Positions 19,006 through 30,075 of a DNA stretch of 64,000 bases are shown one piece after another. The translations under genes were made by a program, and so were the position numbers. The notes below the pieces were generated by a model, which saw only the letters and a program-made list of their open reading frames with translations, searched no databases and was not told where the DNA came from. The stretch is from Molanna angustata (taxonomy: Eukaryota > Arthropoda > Insecta > Trichoptera > Molannidae). The stretch lies in assembly GCA_963576475.1 (NCBI GenBank), contig OY754990.1, positions 5,919,756 to 5,983,755 of the forward strand. The letters run 5' to 3'. How positions within the stretch are numbered: position 1 is the stretch's first letter; each line of letters opens with the position of its first letter.

Positions 19006-19089
19006 CCCTTTAATTGGTGACCCCGACATACTCCCGACGTTTATTTCCCTATAATATGCAGATTAATAAAGATGCGTTTGTATTTAATA

Positions 19090-19330
19090 TTTTCTTGAGC
19101 AGATTGTCAACCCTCCCCAAAGCTACGTAGTGCGCTTCTTCGGAAGAGTATAATGTACCCAAATGCTAATAGTTGCTGTCCCCTGCGTAGACATGATAAA
19201 AGAAATCATTGAGAAAATGTCTACGTATTTTCGATCTTTGTATTTTCAAGAAAAAACAAAAGAAGATATTTTAATCCCTTAACACCTGATCCAGATTTTC
19301 TTTCCCAATCCTTTTTTTGCTATGCACCTA
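19090..19330 (+). mobile_element. family C 3' UTR, then family A scrap
   Basis: 19090-19205 repeats the 3' UTR at 3890-4012 (CTACGTAGTGCGCTTCTTCG). 19262-19325 (TTAACACCTGATCC..TTTTGCTATG) matches the post-stop region of family A. Confidence 0.5.
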
Positions 19331-19374
19331 GTTTTTTTTAATTTTAATGTACTTATTACATTTTCTTTACAAAG

Positions 19375-19412
19375 AAAGAAGCACTATTCTTAGCCGGCGC
19401 CTTTACTTTTTA
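19375..19412 (-). mobile_element. SINEU head scrap
   Basis: GAAGCACTATTCTTAGCCGG then CGCC is the reverse complement of the SINEU 5' end. Confidence 0.45.
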
Positions 19413-19639
19413 CCGATATGTGGGTTAAAATATAAAACATTTATTTGTTAAAATAAACAAATAAATAAGATTGTTTATATGTTTCGCACGTTTAAACTTG
19501 TTCCGAGTTGGAAACAAGTCGATTTTGTGTTTATGGGTTTATTTATGTTGGCAACACTATAACAGGGTTCTATCTATTCCTAAAAAATATATTAAGAATA
19601 TATTTTTATTTTTTTTATTCCTGTGGCAACAAACTGGTA
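19413..19639. other. no recognised feature
   Basis: AT-rich. Confidence 0.35.
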
Positions 19640-19755
19640 CTATATCAATATAATTATTTGACACGCGTCCAATAACGAGAATGTGGCCATATTCTGGAAA
19701 ATTGTGATATTTATGGTGTCGCAGATTATTAATTGTGTCTCCACCGGGATGACTA
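19640..19755 (-). mobile_element. SINE1 partial copy
   Basis: GACACGCGTCCAATAACGAG, ATGTGGCCATATTCTGG and GTGTCTCCACCGGGA are reverse-complement SINE1 body segments. The tRNA head is lost. Confidence 0.55.
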
Positions 19756-19923
19756 AAGAAAGAAGAAGTTATTTAAAAATGCTTAAATAAAATTATATTT
19801 TTTTACCGTCGATTCAACCAATAGATTTACCGTCGAAAACTCGATCTTATATTGTCTACTTCATAAATGGATTCAAACTGTAAATTTTATTATACTCATA
19901 ATAAATATTAAACATAATGTGTT

Positions 19924-20878
19924 TATTCATACCATCACGGCATATCCTACAATTTGGAGTAACCAGCAACAGGTGTGCGGGTGTGCATTACCTTATAAAA
20001 TTAATCATGACATATGCTTTTATACCCACACACAAGTCTCGTCTTACCCAAGAAACTTCTTCTTCTGGGTCACAATCCTAAGATTGGTCTGCACCAAACA
20101 CTCGATCTTTCCACTTGACTCTATCGTCCGCCAGTCTCTTCATCTCTTTGTAGCTGCTACACCACACGTCACCGATTATCTGGTCTATATAGTTATTTCT
20201 GGGGCGACCTCTACAGTTACCCCCATCAATCATTCCTTCGACGATGGTAAAAAGCAGGCCTGGGTGCTGGATGTTGTGGCCTATCCAAGTTGTTCTCTGT
20301 TGGGCAATTCTTTTCATAATTTGCCCTGTCTCTCCAACCCTACTTAGTACCTCGTCGTTTCTGATGTGTTCTGACCAGTGAACTTTAGCCATGCGTCTGT
20401 AGCACCACATCTCAAACGCAGACAGACGTCCCGTTTCGCGTTGGCTGATGGTCCATGTTTCACAGCCATATAGCAGTACACTCCAGACAAGAGACTTGAT
20501 CAAATTTTTCCTAATTTTGATGGAAATGTTAGGGGATTCAAAAATTGTTGATCTTTTGTTGAAGGCGACTCTTGCTTAGTGGATTCTGCTTTTGATGTCT
20601 GCTGTTCAACGTCCGTCTTGAGATATTCTGCTTCCCAGATATATAAACTCTTTCACCTGCTTAGTTTCGATGCCTCCCAGAACAATATTTGCAGTGCATT
20701 CCTCCCTTCCAGCAACCATACATTTTGTTTTGTCCTTATTTATCCTCATGTTATAATCGATTGTTAGGATGCTTTCCATTTTCCAAGAAACACAACATTC
20801 AGATTTGGTAGTGAACTTCATCGCTGAACGATTTGAGATGTTATTGTTGCCTGTTGTATTTTCGATTACCCGCCTCGT
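19924..20878 (-). mobile_element. SINEU copy split by an RTE insertion
   Basis: 19924-20047 (CATACCATCACGGCATATCC.. CACACACAAGTCTCGTCTTA) and 20792-20878 (CATTCAG.., GATGTTATTGTTGCCTGTTG) are consecutive parts of one SINEU. Between them is an RTE fragment with a perfect 9-bp duplication CCAAGAAAC. Confidence 0.75.
20057..20782 (-). pseudogene. RTE-J LINE ORF2 C-terminal fragment with TSD
   Basis: The minus strand reads MRINKDKTKCMVAGREE, VKEFIYLGSRISQDGR, IKSLVWSVLLYGCETWTISQ, RLSAFEMWCYRRMAKVHWSE and CRGRPRNNYIDQIIGDV, the usual RTE order after the RT catalytic loop. The 3' end is a GAAGAAG tail. Flanking CCAAGAAAC at 20048-20056 and 20783-20791 is a 9-bp TSD, proving insertion into SINEU. 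5' truncated, with one stop/frame change. Confidence 0.85.
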
Positions 20879-20984
20879 TAAAATTGATTATTTAATTGTT
20901 TATTATGCAATATGGCAATTTCTTCCAGCTCACTAGTGTTTTAAACCCAGAGAATCAATATTTGAGTGAGTAATTAATTTGAAT

Positions 20985-21060
20985 AAATTTCTCCTCTGCT
21001 GGGGATAGAACCAAGGTCATTCATAAAAGCCAAACGGCTTATTAAATGTTCCGCGAAAAA
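20985..21060 (-). mobile_element. possible third tRNA-like SINE fragment
   Basis: The minus strand contains GGTTCTATCCCCAGCAG, a B-box-like motif in a context similar to 24095-24185. No clear A box or body. Confidence 0.3.
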
Positions 21061-21144
21061 TGAATGGAAGCACGATTCCAAGCTTGTACCAAACAGCAAA
21101 AAAAAACGAGTATTTTTAGTATGAATTTCAAAAAAATAGTAACC

Positions 21145-21472
21145 TAAAAATCATTTTTAACGAATAATGTTCTTTTCCTTCCTTTTATTTTATTATTTTA
21201 TTACTTTTCCTTTTGTTTTTGTTCTTACTCTATTGTATTTTTTGGGTTTTCTTCTATAAGTTTTTTTTTGTTGTTTTTATTCTAGTGCTGTTTTGGATCT
21301 ATCAAAACATTTTTATATTGTCAAATCAATTTCATTTTTTTTGTCATTGTTGGTTAGCTTAAGTTAGCACATATATTGTATAATATAGAAACCCACTGAT
21401 AACCATATATGGTTAGTGGGATCTTTTATAAATGAAATTATGTTGAAAAAATAATAAAAAAAAAAAATTCTA
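21145..21472 (+). mobile_element. family D LINE 3' UTR, copy 2
   Basis: Near-identical to 17070-17394, including the hairpin CCCACTGATAACC..GGTTAGTGGG (21392-21420). Coding sequence is limited to the last few codons. Confidence 0.75.
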
Positions 21473-21474
21473 GT

Positions 21475-21860
21475 AATATTATAATTCTTTTGAGGAAGTG
21501 TATAATGGTAATAATAATAAGTGATTGTTATTATTTATAGTGCTTAATTGTTATTAATATCATTAGTAAATCGGCCAGCGCCGTATAAAAAAATGCAATG
21601 TAGAGTTTTGTGTACCAATTATATATTTTATAGTAAAAAAAGAAAATTCGTGATTGATATTCATAAATTGTGATGTATTATAGTTGTATATCATAATTTG
21701 CATATTTGAAATTGTGATACATATATTATATTAATGTGATAGACATATCTTAAATTGTTATATTTCCGTTTTTTTTTGAGTGTGTGCTCTTTTGTTTATT
21801 CTTTGGTTTGTCAGTGTAACCAAAAATTAATACAAATTGCTAGGGTAAACCAATATAAAA
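21475..21860. other. no recognised feature
   Basis: Very AT-rich. TTCATAAATTGTGATGTAT at ~21660 recurs at 49510, so part is a dispersed repeat. Confidence 0.35.
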
Positions 21861-21861
21861 A

Positions 21862-21972
21862 AAATTAAGTATGGACTATGTCATTTAAAATGAATATAAA
21901 GCTATTCCGACACATGCACTGATTAGTGGAATAGTTCTTATCCACTGGATGTTGTTAAAAATAAAATAAAAT
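21862..21972 (+). mobile_element. family E LINE 3' end
   Basis: ATGGACTATGTCATTTAAAA, TGAATATAAAGCTATTCCGA and CTTATCCACTGGATGTTG recur at 50575-50670. An A-rich AAATAAAATAAAA tail follows. Coding sequence absent. Confidence 0.5.
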
Positions 21973-22017
21973 TGAGATTATAGATAAATAGTAGAATTTT
22001 TTTTTTTTAATTTATAC

Positions 22018-22112
22018 AATAGTAATTATTCACCCGGCTCTTACAGAATACCCGAAAACGACGATATTAGAAAAGAATGGAAGCACTATTCTTAGTCGGT
22101 AAAAAAAATAAA
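22018..22112 (-). mobile_element. SINEU 5' portion
   Basis: CCCGGCTCTTACAG, CCCGAAAACGACGA and GGAAGCACTATTCTTAGTCG are the reverse complement of the SINEU head. Confidence 0.55.
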
Positions 22113-22569
22113 AAAAACATTACCAGTGGCTGTAAAAAATTGTTTGAATTAAATATCATACTTAGAACCTTGTCAAATAAATTGTTTGCATTGTAAGAAG
22201 ACTATACCCTGACAGAAAAGATAAGATGGGTCAATAAAAATAAAATCGTCTTTATACGTTGTTTCCTTACACCTGTGTTTGTTCAGCGAACCCTAAACGG
22301 AGGCAACTAGTTATCTTATATCTTTCATATACCAATGACCTTCAAAATATTTCCATAATCTTTTGAGGAATGCATAGGAAGAAGACGCGTGTAGACAAAG
22401 ATTTACTAAAGTTATTATCTTCTTCTTCTTGTTTTTCCTTCAGCTATTTCTCCAATGCTGGATGAAGGACTCTTTTTTGTATTGTGAGACAATGATCTAC
22501 CACTGCATTGATTCAATTGACAATAGACGTACCTACTGTATCTGATATGATGCTTCTCTACAATATTAT
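22113..22569. other. no recognised feature
   Basis: No ORF or repeat assigned. CTTCTTCTTCTTG at ~22421 may be a decayed RTE tail. Confidence 0.35.
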
Positions 22570-23585
22570 TCCAACTGTCGATATGTTAAGAGAACTTTGT
22601 TCTCTTAACATATCGACAATGTATCAAGCCAGAATACGCGAGAATTGTATGGAGAGGTCTACTTTTTTCACGGCTTTTCCAACTTTGAAGTCAAAAAACA
22701 CCAACTTAGAGGCTTCGCAGCATATATGTTCCATACACGGATTTACTCAGAATTCGGAGTAGAACATTTCGTGTGTCTGTGTGTGTCTGTGTGTCTGTGT
22801 GTGTGTCTGTGTGTCACCCCCCCCCCTTATAACTTTTGATCCGCTCAATTTACAGAGCCCAAAATTTAAGAATATATAAATAGTTATAGGCTTACAAAAC
22901 TTTTATACTCAGAATTTCGAATTTTTGTTTGAATCAGGGGTTATCAACTTTTGAATTTTTACTTTATTTTTCCATATATCTCAGAAACCATAAAAGCTAG
23001 AACGCTGAAAATTTGTACAAATATAGAAAAATACAAAATCCCAAATTAGTTTATTCAAAAAAATTCCAGGGTTTCTCAAACATTTTTTATTAAGAAAAAT
23101 ATTTTTTTATGATAAATTTATGAGTTTAACTGCCTATATTTCCAAAACTTTTACAATTATCGAAAAAAGCCGAAACACCCCAACTAGATAATTTAATTTT
23201 CTATAAAAAATATTTAAATTGTAGTAGAAGATCTCAATTTTTTTTTAACCTTTTTTTTAAAAATTGAATTTAGTGACGACATCGCTTCATACATTTTGTA
23301 TGGCAGTCGCCTATACACAATATGTAAGAAGACTTAATAGTTTGATACTTCATCTCCAAACATACATACATACCATCATGCTATTTTCATATTCTGGGTA
23401 GGAAAAAAGGATCTTCCTCCATACTATCCTATCTTGACATACATACCTACATATGTTGTATAGAAAACAAAATATCTGAAAATATTCAATAATTTGTATT
23501 TATGGGTTTATAGTTTGGTACATATTCTTCAACTATACATACTATCGCTATCGACAGTTGGATCTCATGTGTTACATGCAAATAG
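22570..23585 (+). mobile_element. Helentron-like non-autonomous element, copy 1
   Basis: Starts TCCAACTGTCGAT. The matching inverted copy ATCGACAGTTGGA lies not at the end but ~25 bases inside it, followed by a short hairpin CATGTGTTACATG (23566-23578) and a terminal CAAATAG (CAACTAG in other copies). This asymmetric inverted-repeat layout with a 3' hairpin and CTAG is typical of Helentrons/HINEs. A 19-bp-stem hairpin (22577-22617) follows the 5' end. The core holds a TGTG/TCTG microsatellite and poly-C. No Rep/helicase. Confidence 0.72.
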
Positions 23586-23880
23586 TAATAGTAAAATTGA
23601 TTCTCCTGCTCTTTTAAATTATATATCTTTCAACATCCCTACCCGTAGTACTAGACACACTCCTCTTTTCCACCTAACCACTCAACACACCAATTATGCT
23701 CGACATGCAACAATCTACAGAATCTGTAATACATACATACAATAGGCATTTCCAAGTCTTCGACATATTCTTACTAAGCGCCCCCACATTTAAACAAATA
23801 TACATAGGTATATCAGACTTAAAATTTCATCTTCACAAGTCATGTTTATTACACAGCAAAGACAGTATAAAAATTTATTT

Positions 23881-24000
23881 AATTCATTCATTCATACTAT
23901 CACGCATATCCCAGACTGTGGGGTTACCAGCGACAGGTGTGCGGGTGTGCATTACCTTGAAGCATGACACGTGTGTGTGTATCCCCCAATAGAGTTTTTC
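23881..24000 (-). mobile_element. SINEU 3' portion
   Basis: TTCATACTATCACGCATATC, TGTGGGGTTACCAGCGACAG and GTGTGCGGGTGTGCATTACC match the SINEU 3' half in reverse. Confidence 0.65.
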
Positions 24001-24094
24001 AGTATCCATTTTTTTTTCGGTCCCGAAACCCGAGAATAAAACCTAAAAAATCTCGGGTCCCACAAACAAATCTAAATTGCGTTAAAAATTTTTA

Positions 24095-24185
24095 ATTATT
24101 TTTATTTCTGCTAGGGATTGAACCCTTCTCTGCTGTCGATAAGTTAAGTGTTGGCCTCAACCCACTAGTTTCAATTGAAATTTCA
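24095..24185 (-). mobile_element. possible third tRNA-like SINE fragment
   Basis: The minus strand carries GGGTTCAATCCCTAGCAG, a perfect B box, preceded by GTGGGTTGAGGCC, which could be a decayed A-box region. Only two weak copies in the window. Confidence 0.35.
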
Positions 24186-24224
24186 TTTAACAGAACGCCT
24201 GACTACGCTCTCTTGACAAACGTT

Positions 24225-24600
24225 TCTCGCTTCGATCACTTCCATGCATCGTCTCATACATCACATCATCAGTGGCTCCACAGTTCTGGGATGGGCCTTG
24301 GCCTCCTCAAGGAATCGTCTCCATTGCACCCTTTTCCATGGCCTTTTCTCTCTAATTCAGCACAACGTCTTTCTGAAGGTCCATTTCGACTGCGTCTATC
24401 CATCGTAGTATCGGCCTTCCATCACCCCTTCTTCCCTCCGGACGCGTTGTTAGGATTATTTTCGGTGACTGGTCATCATCCATACGATGCACGTGTCCTA
24501 ACCAGCGGAGCCTCCCTATTTTTATTGTTTGCTCTGTAGTTCGTGGCTGTACCTGATTCTCTTCGTGCCTTGATCACAGAGGGGAAAGAAAATTATTCTC
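24225..24600 (-). pseudogene. RTE-M LINE ORF2 C-terminal fragment
   Basis: The minus strand reads TIKIGRLRWLGHVHRMDDDQ, PEGRRGDGRPTIRWIDAVE and RFLEEAKAHPRTVEPLMM. It matches the 41645-41970 copy and has several breaks. The end shares ATCATCAGTGGCTCC with 57640-57840. Confidence 0.7.
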
Positions 24601-24667
24601 TCGAAAACCAGCAAAGCATCCAATATTATTTTTAAGAAGAACCTATATCACTTAGAGCCGTATGTAT

Positions 24668-25360
24668 GTACACTGGCAGGTTTATTGCCATAAGGCAATT
24701 ACTTCCAACCAACCAGATTACAAAGTATGACAAAATTGTGTATGTACAACAACAAATGAATAAGAGTAAAACAAAGATACTATAAATATAACACTAAGAT
24801 ACAATTAAGACAAGAAAAAAAAAAGGAAAAATACTTCATAGCAAAAAAAGGATATGATAAGGACAAGGAGAGGAAATCGGATGATGTGTTTCTTGAAAAT
24901 ACTAAGTGAGTTAGACGACGCAATATCCGGACTAAGGCTATTCCAAAATCTTGCTGATTGTACTTCGAACGATGAGCTAAGAAATTCTGTATTATGAAAA
25001 GGGATGGATAGTGCTGTACGTTCAGCAGATCGGAGTGGAAGTCCATCATTGGATAAATAAGTGAATTTGTTTTTTAATAGGTACTGTGGCAGGTTTGTAT
25101 TAGAGAGAATATTGTACAATAGTGACAAAATGTGTATATTGCGCCGCTGGCGTATCCTGGGCCAACAAAGAAGATTGCGGTAAGATGATATGTGATCAAT
25201 TTTTTTAAACTCAAAGATGAATCTGATACATATATTCTTGTGACGTTCAAGTTTATTGAGATGCACTTCATTAGCATCCAAATAGCATACATCGGCATAA
25301 TCAAGCAATGGAAGAAGAAGTGATTGAGCTAGAGTTATTTTACATCGGAGTGGATTTTTT
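24668..25360 (-). pseudogene. family A LINE C-terminus and 3' UTR
   Basis: The frame 24805-25308, extended upstream to ~25358 (CKITLAQSLLLPLLDYADVC), continues with LERHKNICIRFIFEFKKIDH, PLRSAERTALSIPFHNTEFL and SARFWNSLSPDIASSNSLSI. It is homologous along its length to 51904-52728. The 3' end has the TTGCCTTATGGCAA hairpin and CCTGCCAGTGTAC. 5' truncated after the RT catalytic motif. Confidence 0.82.
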
Positions 25361-26265
25361 TTCCAGTTTTTAATCTAGTTATTTTATTTTTAAGATTTGT
25401 AATTCTATAGATTGTGTGATTTTTAACTATAGTTAGTATGTAGATTTTTAATTCTTATTCTTAATTTTAGCTGTGTTCTATTTGTTTCATTACTTATTGT
25501 CTTGATTTTATTATTTTTAATGTTGTTTTACTTGTTAGTTTTATCGATTTGTACTAGTTGTATTAATTTTTATAATTATAAAATAATTTAAAAGAGTTCA
25601 CTTATTTACTAAAGAAGAAGCAAAATTTCAATGTCTTTAGATTATTTAAATGTTTTATTTAGTTAAAATAAATCATTGTCACTTTAATAAATAAAAGCAA
25701 GTGTTTACGCCGGAAATCCTAATAAATAAAATAATTTCACAATCAGCTCATTTTGCAGTAAAATAGCTATTTTTTCTACTGAAAAACATAGTAATTGTTA
25801 TACTATTTTGGAAATAACAATAATTGCGCCAACTTTTGCAATAATTTGCCAGGTTGGCGTCTTACATTTTTTTTTCAGTGTGAACAATCAAAGTTGGGTA
25901 ATATTTTTTTTTAAATTCATAACCCGGGCCATAATTATATTTTTTTCCACCACTAGAAAAATTTTTACTATTATTTTGGATTGTGATCAACAGCTGAGTT
26001 ATTCGAAATTGTAAAACATAAATTAGAATGCCAAAATATTGAAATTTGTAAATATGGCACTCGAAAAACCAATCTAAGGCGGAGATTTTCGGGCACTTTG
26101 TAAAAGTGCCAATATCTCGAAAACTAAGGCACTTTTAATAGGTCATATTTGCATATTCTAGCGAGTCATGAGTTGGTATAATAGCCCTTAAAAGGAATAC
26201 GTTGACTTATGGGACACCCTGTATAACAACAATGAATAAATAAAACCAGTTTTTATACACAAACC
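25361..26265. other. unassigned AT-rich; one repeat terminus
   Basis: 26195-26216 ends ..GACTTATGGGACACCCTGTA. From memory, ACACCCTGTATA-type ends are frequent in arthropod repeats, but no matching partner end is seen upstream. No genes. Confidence 0.3.
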
Positions 26266-26267
26266 CT

Positions 26268-26416
26268 CTTTTATATCTACATACATAAAATTTCTATAGA
26301 TCGATAATATCCGTGAGTGTTGGGCAAAGAAAATAGATTTTCTGACATGCGATAACTGCTCATGCCACGAAAGGTCATCATCTATGAAGATTCCAAGATC
26401 TTTTACAACTCTGGTA
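26268..26416 (-). pseudogene. LINE RT fragment (post-catalytic region)
   Basis: The minus strand reads PFTRVVKDLGIFIDDDLSWH then EQLSHVRKSIFFAQ, the KDLGI..D..LSW..H segment after FADD in jockey/CR1 RTs. It is truncated exactly where the family B LINE tail begins, so that element interrupted it. Confidence 0.7.
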
Positions 26417-26417
26417 A

Positions 26418-27200
26418 AAGGAATTTATTTTATTTATTTATTTATTTAGTAGCACAATATTAAAAAACAAAATATATTAAAGATAACTGCTTCACTAGAC
26501 AGAGTCTGTTCCGAAGCAATTATCAGTTAAGTTTGTAAATTTTGTACATTTTACAATGCAAAAAATATAACACATACATATTAGGTATAGAAAAAATATA
26601 AACAATAAAAAATACACATAAATCAACCTTAACAATAAAAAAAAAATATTTACATATCAACATACACAGTAAAAAGTTCACAAAAAAAAAGATGACAGCC
26701 TAAAAATATATTAAGTGGGAGAAACTGAAAGAAATCAAATTATTATTGTTGAAACATTCTTTTCGTTTTGGAGTCTACCTACTTCGAGTAGCCACTTTGT
26801 TCCTGACATTTTGAATGTTTTTAACACTTTAAGTGCCGATGGCAGTTTGTTAAATATACGTGGAGCAATATAATAAAAAAAAATCTTTGTCCAAATTTAG
26901 TATTCATTTTCGGAACTCGATAGCTACCCGAAGTTTTACTCCTAGTGTCCCTTGCATTAACCTTTGTGAAATTTGAATTGTTTTTAAAAAATAAATATAA
27001 AATTGATCTTGTATAAAGTTGCCGTATATCCAGTACTTTGAAAGATTTAAAAAGGTTTTCAGAGCTATACCTGAATGGCTCCTTATTGATAACTCTGATT
27101 ATGCACTTTTGAGCTTTTATTAAAGAGTCTAGTAAGGTAAATGCATTGGTTATTGATATGCAAAAGTGGGAGTTGCAAGTTCCTTATAGAAGGCAGCATA
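26418..27200 (-). pseudogene. family B LINE C-terminus and 3' UTR, copy 2
   Basis: AAAT tail at 26420-26447, then a 3' UTR with GAAGC..GCTTC inverted segments (26488-26520). Degenerate coding reads KAQKCIIRVINKEPFRYSSE, IRQLYTRSILYLFFKNN, YRVPKMNTKFGQRFF and KVATRSR-like. Several stops. Confidence 0.72.
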
Positions 27201-27771
27201 CGAGGACTACCAATTATAATTGGGTTTTAGTGTGGATCTAAAGTGTCTCGTCTCATACGCACTCTTCTATTATTCCTGCTTCTACCGTCTGACCATGTCA
27301 TAATCGTAAATATCCAGCTTGTAAATCTGAAAAATTTGAACAAATATTGAATGGCTTTAATATTCCATATATGTAGATCATAGATAAATTCAAAAGAACT
27401 CACTGTCTTATCTTGATTTGTGTTTGTACAAGGAAAACAAACAAACAGAATCGCTGTTATCTATGGAATACAAATATTTTCTATGTATTATCGGATAATT
27501 CGTATCCGATACAGCAAGACATATCACAGTACTCGATTTCAGAGGTTGACAACATTTAAGAGCGTGTAACATAATATATGAGTGTGTTAATTATATAAAA
27601 GTTTACTCGGGTTTTGAATCCCTATATGTAGATTCAATTAGGTCGGAACCCAATTTATTGAATCTTCATAATATATCGACACTTACAGATGTAATACTAT
27701 TTAAAAAATACATTAATAATTTTTTTTCAATTAATGAATAAAGTTACTTTAAATGTAAGCTACCCGGTTCA
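27201..27771. other. mostly unassigned; possible LINE tail at 27600-27745
   Basis: Plus strand around 27650-27740 reads NLLNLHNISTLTDVILFKKY then INNFFSINE-stop, which has the look of a jockey-type C-terminus, but the flanks give no support. Confidence 0.3.
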
Positions 27772-27972
27772 TAAAATAATTAAGATCGTATAATAATTAA
27801 TATCGTATAGTAATTAAGATCGTAAAATAATTAAGATCGTATAATAATTAATATCGTATAGTAATTAAGATCGTAAAATAATTAAGATCGTATAATAATT
27901 AAGATCGTATAATAATTAATATTGTATAATAATTAAGATCGTAAAATAACTAAGATCGTAAAATAATTAAGA
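27772..27972. repeat. 17-bp minisatellite AATAATTAAGATCGTAT
   Basis: About twelve tandem units with AAGATC/AATATC and GTAT/GTAA variants. Not coding. Confidence 0.92.
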
Positions 27973-28041
27973 AATAATGATAATTAACGATATTAAATAC
28001 AATATATTAGTTACAAGTTTACAGACACACAATATAAATTC

Positions 28042-28215
28042 TTCTTCTTTATTTAGTAGACCTAGTTGGTCTGTTCTTCAGAAACTATGCCTCCTGGGAC
28101 GACGATGTCCAACTATCCTTCCATCTCTTAGGAGGTCCTCCGGGTAGGCGGCGACCAGACGGGATTTCATTCGCCGCTATAATATACGCAACATGAGTTT
28201 TTAAGTGCATCAGCG
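28042..28215 (-). pseudogene. RTE-L LINE 3' fragment
   Basis: The minus strand reads IIAANEIPSGRRLPGG, PPKRWKDSWTSSSQEA-stop and then a GAAGAAGAA tail. Same family as 31850-32170 and 35370-35757. Confidence 0.75.
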
Positions 28216-28439
28216 CTACAAACCAGTGCCTAATTCGAGGCAGTACTTGCCTCCGAATTAACACGGAAACGTAAATACGCCGCTGGCTATAAAAAACTAG
28301 TATAAAATAAATGCAAAACAGCAGTTTCAATAAAATCTTAACATAATCTTTTCTACTTGTGTACCTATGTCACTGAACTCATAAACGGCAGGCCCGTTTT
28401 TTATTTGCATAAAGTTAATATTCAAAAAATGTTTAATTT

Positions 28440-28640
28440 TATTTATTTATTTTATTTTAATAACAAAAATGAACATGTCCTTGTTAAACAAATACATATA
28501 TACATCTTCCTACGCTCCCTAAAATGAGCAAATAAATGCTTGTGCTATAGGTGAACGAAATCGGTCGAGGTAGGATTCGAACTCGCGACCACTGGATTAC
28601 TAACCCAGCGCGCTAGCCGCTCTGCCATCGACCCATCTAA
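28440..28640 (-). mobile_element. SINE2 (tRNA-derived), full copy
   Basis: On the minus strand: GGCAGAGCGGCTAGCGCGC (A box), GGGTTAGTAATCCAGTGG, GAGTTCGAATCCTACC (B box), body CACCTATAGCACAAGCATTT and AGGAAGATGTATATATG, then TAAAATAAATAAATAA tail. Confidence 0.88.
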
Positions 28641-29790
28641 AATAAATTTAATAATTAACTTAACAAAATAAGTGTAACACTAATATTAGAAAAAATAACT
28701 TCATTGAAAGATCATGCTTTAATTTTAATAATAAATTCAATGACGTTGATATATGTATTTAATATCTCGCTCAAAAATTTTCACCAACATCCTACGAAAT
28801 AAAAATACGTTCTAATTATTACTTCACATTCATATTATACAGTAATATAAATTTTATTTTTATTTTAATACAACATATAAAATTAATAAAAATATACGTA
28901 GACCTCTCACACCGTTACATGATTTTGTCTGTGTTTCCTACAATAGTTTGTGGTGTAAAACTTCGGTGCATACTTCTTGCAACAACATTATTACCTACAC
29001 AGCATTAAGTGTATACTGTATACCTATTATACTGACTAGTGAACACAATACCTACTGATTGGTCGGTCAGTATTAGCTCGTTTTTTTTTGTTGCGGATGC
29101 GGATGGCTAAATGGTTAATATACTAACTCTTCCCAACTCTTTTCTTTTTTACCTTTTTTATATTTTAATTTACCTGTGTTAAAAAACAATATTTTGCAAT
29201 TGTTAAATAATCTATGTACTTAGTTTAAACTATTTAAAAGAACTTTTAAAAGGTTTATAACCTATCAATATAATTATACCTAATTGTAATTTCATATTGT
29301 AAACTGTTGGTTCTATAAAATCAATAAAATAAAAAATTAAATAAAAAATAAACACAAACCGCTTGTTTTTTATCTATGGTCATATCACTCAATTCTTATC
29401 GTATGTAAGATATAATAAAGTTATTATTGTTGTAATTCTATGGAAAAAGTTTGTAGGTAGGTATTTCTTTTTGTAAGCTTTATAAAGAGAAAGAAAATAA
29501 AGAAAGTAGGTACCTATTATTTTGTTAATATTCTGAATCCTATTTCATTCATTATTACTTGTTTTATATATTTTTTTGTATATAAGGTACCTTCACGAAT
29601 ATTGTTTATTGTATTACTGTGTGTATGTAATCATAATAATACATTTTATTTAATATATTACATACCTATGATTACATATCAATGTTTAATTTACTGCGTC
29701 TTCTTCTTCTGTTTGTGCTGTGTAAGGCTTAGTTTACACGGTAATATACCGCACGTTTTTCATAGTATTCGAATTTTAAACGACTTTTTT
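28641..29790. other. no recognised feature
   Basis: About 1.1 kb of very AT-rich DNA. AATCAATAAAATAAAAAATT at ~29315 may be a LINE or gene 3' end, but no coding precedes it. Confidence 0.35.
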
Positions 29791-29794
29791 CGAC

Positions 29795-30075
29795 TTTTGT
29801 AAAATGAAAGTGAATGCCTTGAGGTTATTTGGGCATATTGAAAGAATGAACGATGAACGACTTACCACAAAAATATATATATGGGTGCATGAAATGGAAT
29901 GGCATGACAATGTGAATAATATTTTGAAAGAAGGAAACATAAAAAGTTTGAACAGTCGAGACGATGCATGGATGTAAAGGAAGCCAGAAATTTGTGCAAA
30001 AATAGAGAAGTATGGCGCTCGGATCTCTCTGCCTACCCCGTAAGGGACATGGCGTGATGGTATGTATGTATGTAT
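29795..30075 (+). pseudogene. RTE-G LINE C-terminal fragment
   Basis: Reads VKMKVNALRLFGHIERMNDE, RLTTKIYIWVHEMEWHDNVN, NILKEGNIKSLNSRDDAWM and NREVWRSDLSAYPVRDMA-stop, then TATG repeats. Collinear with 62540-63081 apart from a frame change near 29960. Confidence 0.8.

Noticed and set aside
19919..20347. 142-codon plus-strand ORF
   Set aside because: Spans the SINEU/RTE-J junction and is antisense to RTE-J.
24213..24539. 108-codon plus-strand ORF
   Set aside because: Antisense to RTE-M coding on the minus strand.
26195..26218. terminal repeat ..GGGACACCCTGTATA as a complete transposon end
   Set aside because: No matching opposite end within reach; cannot define an element.
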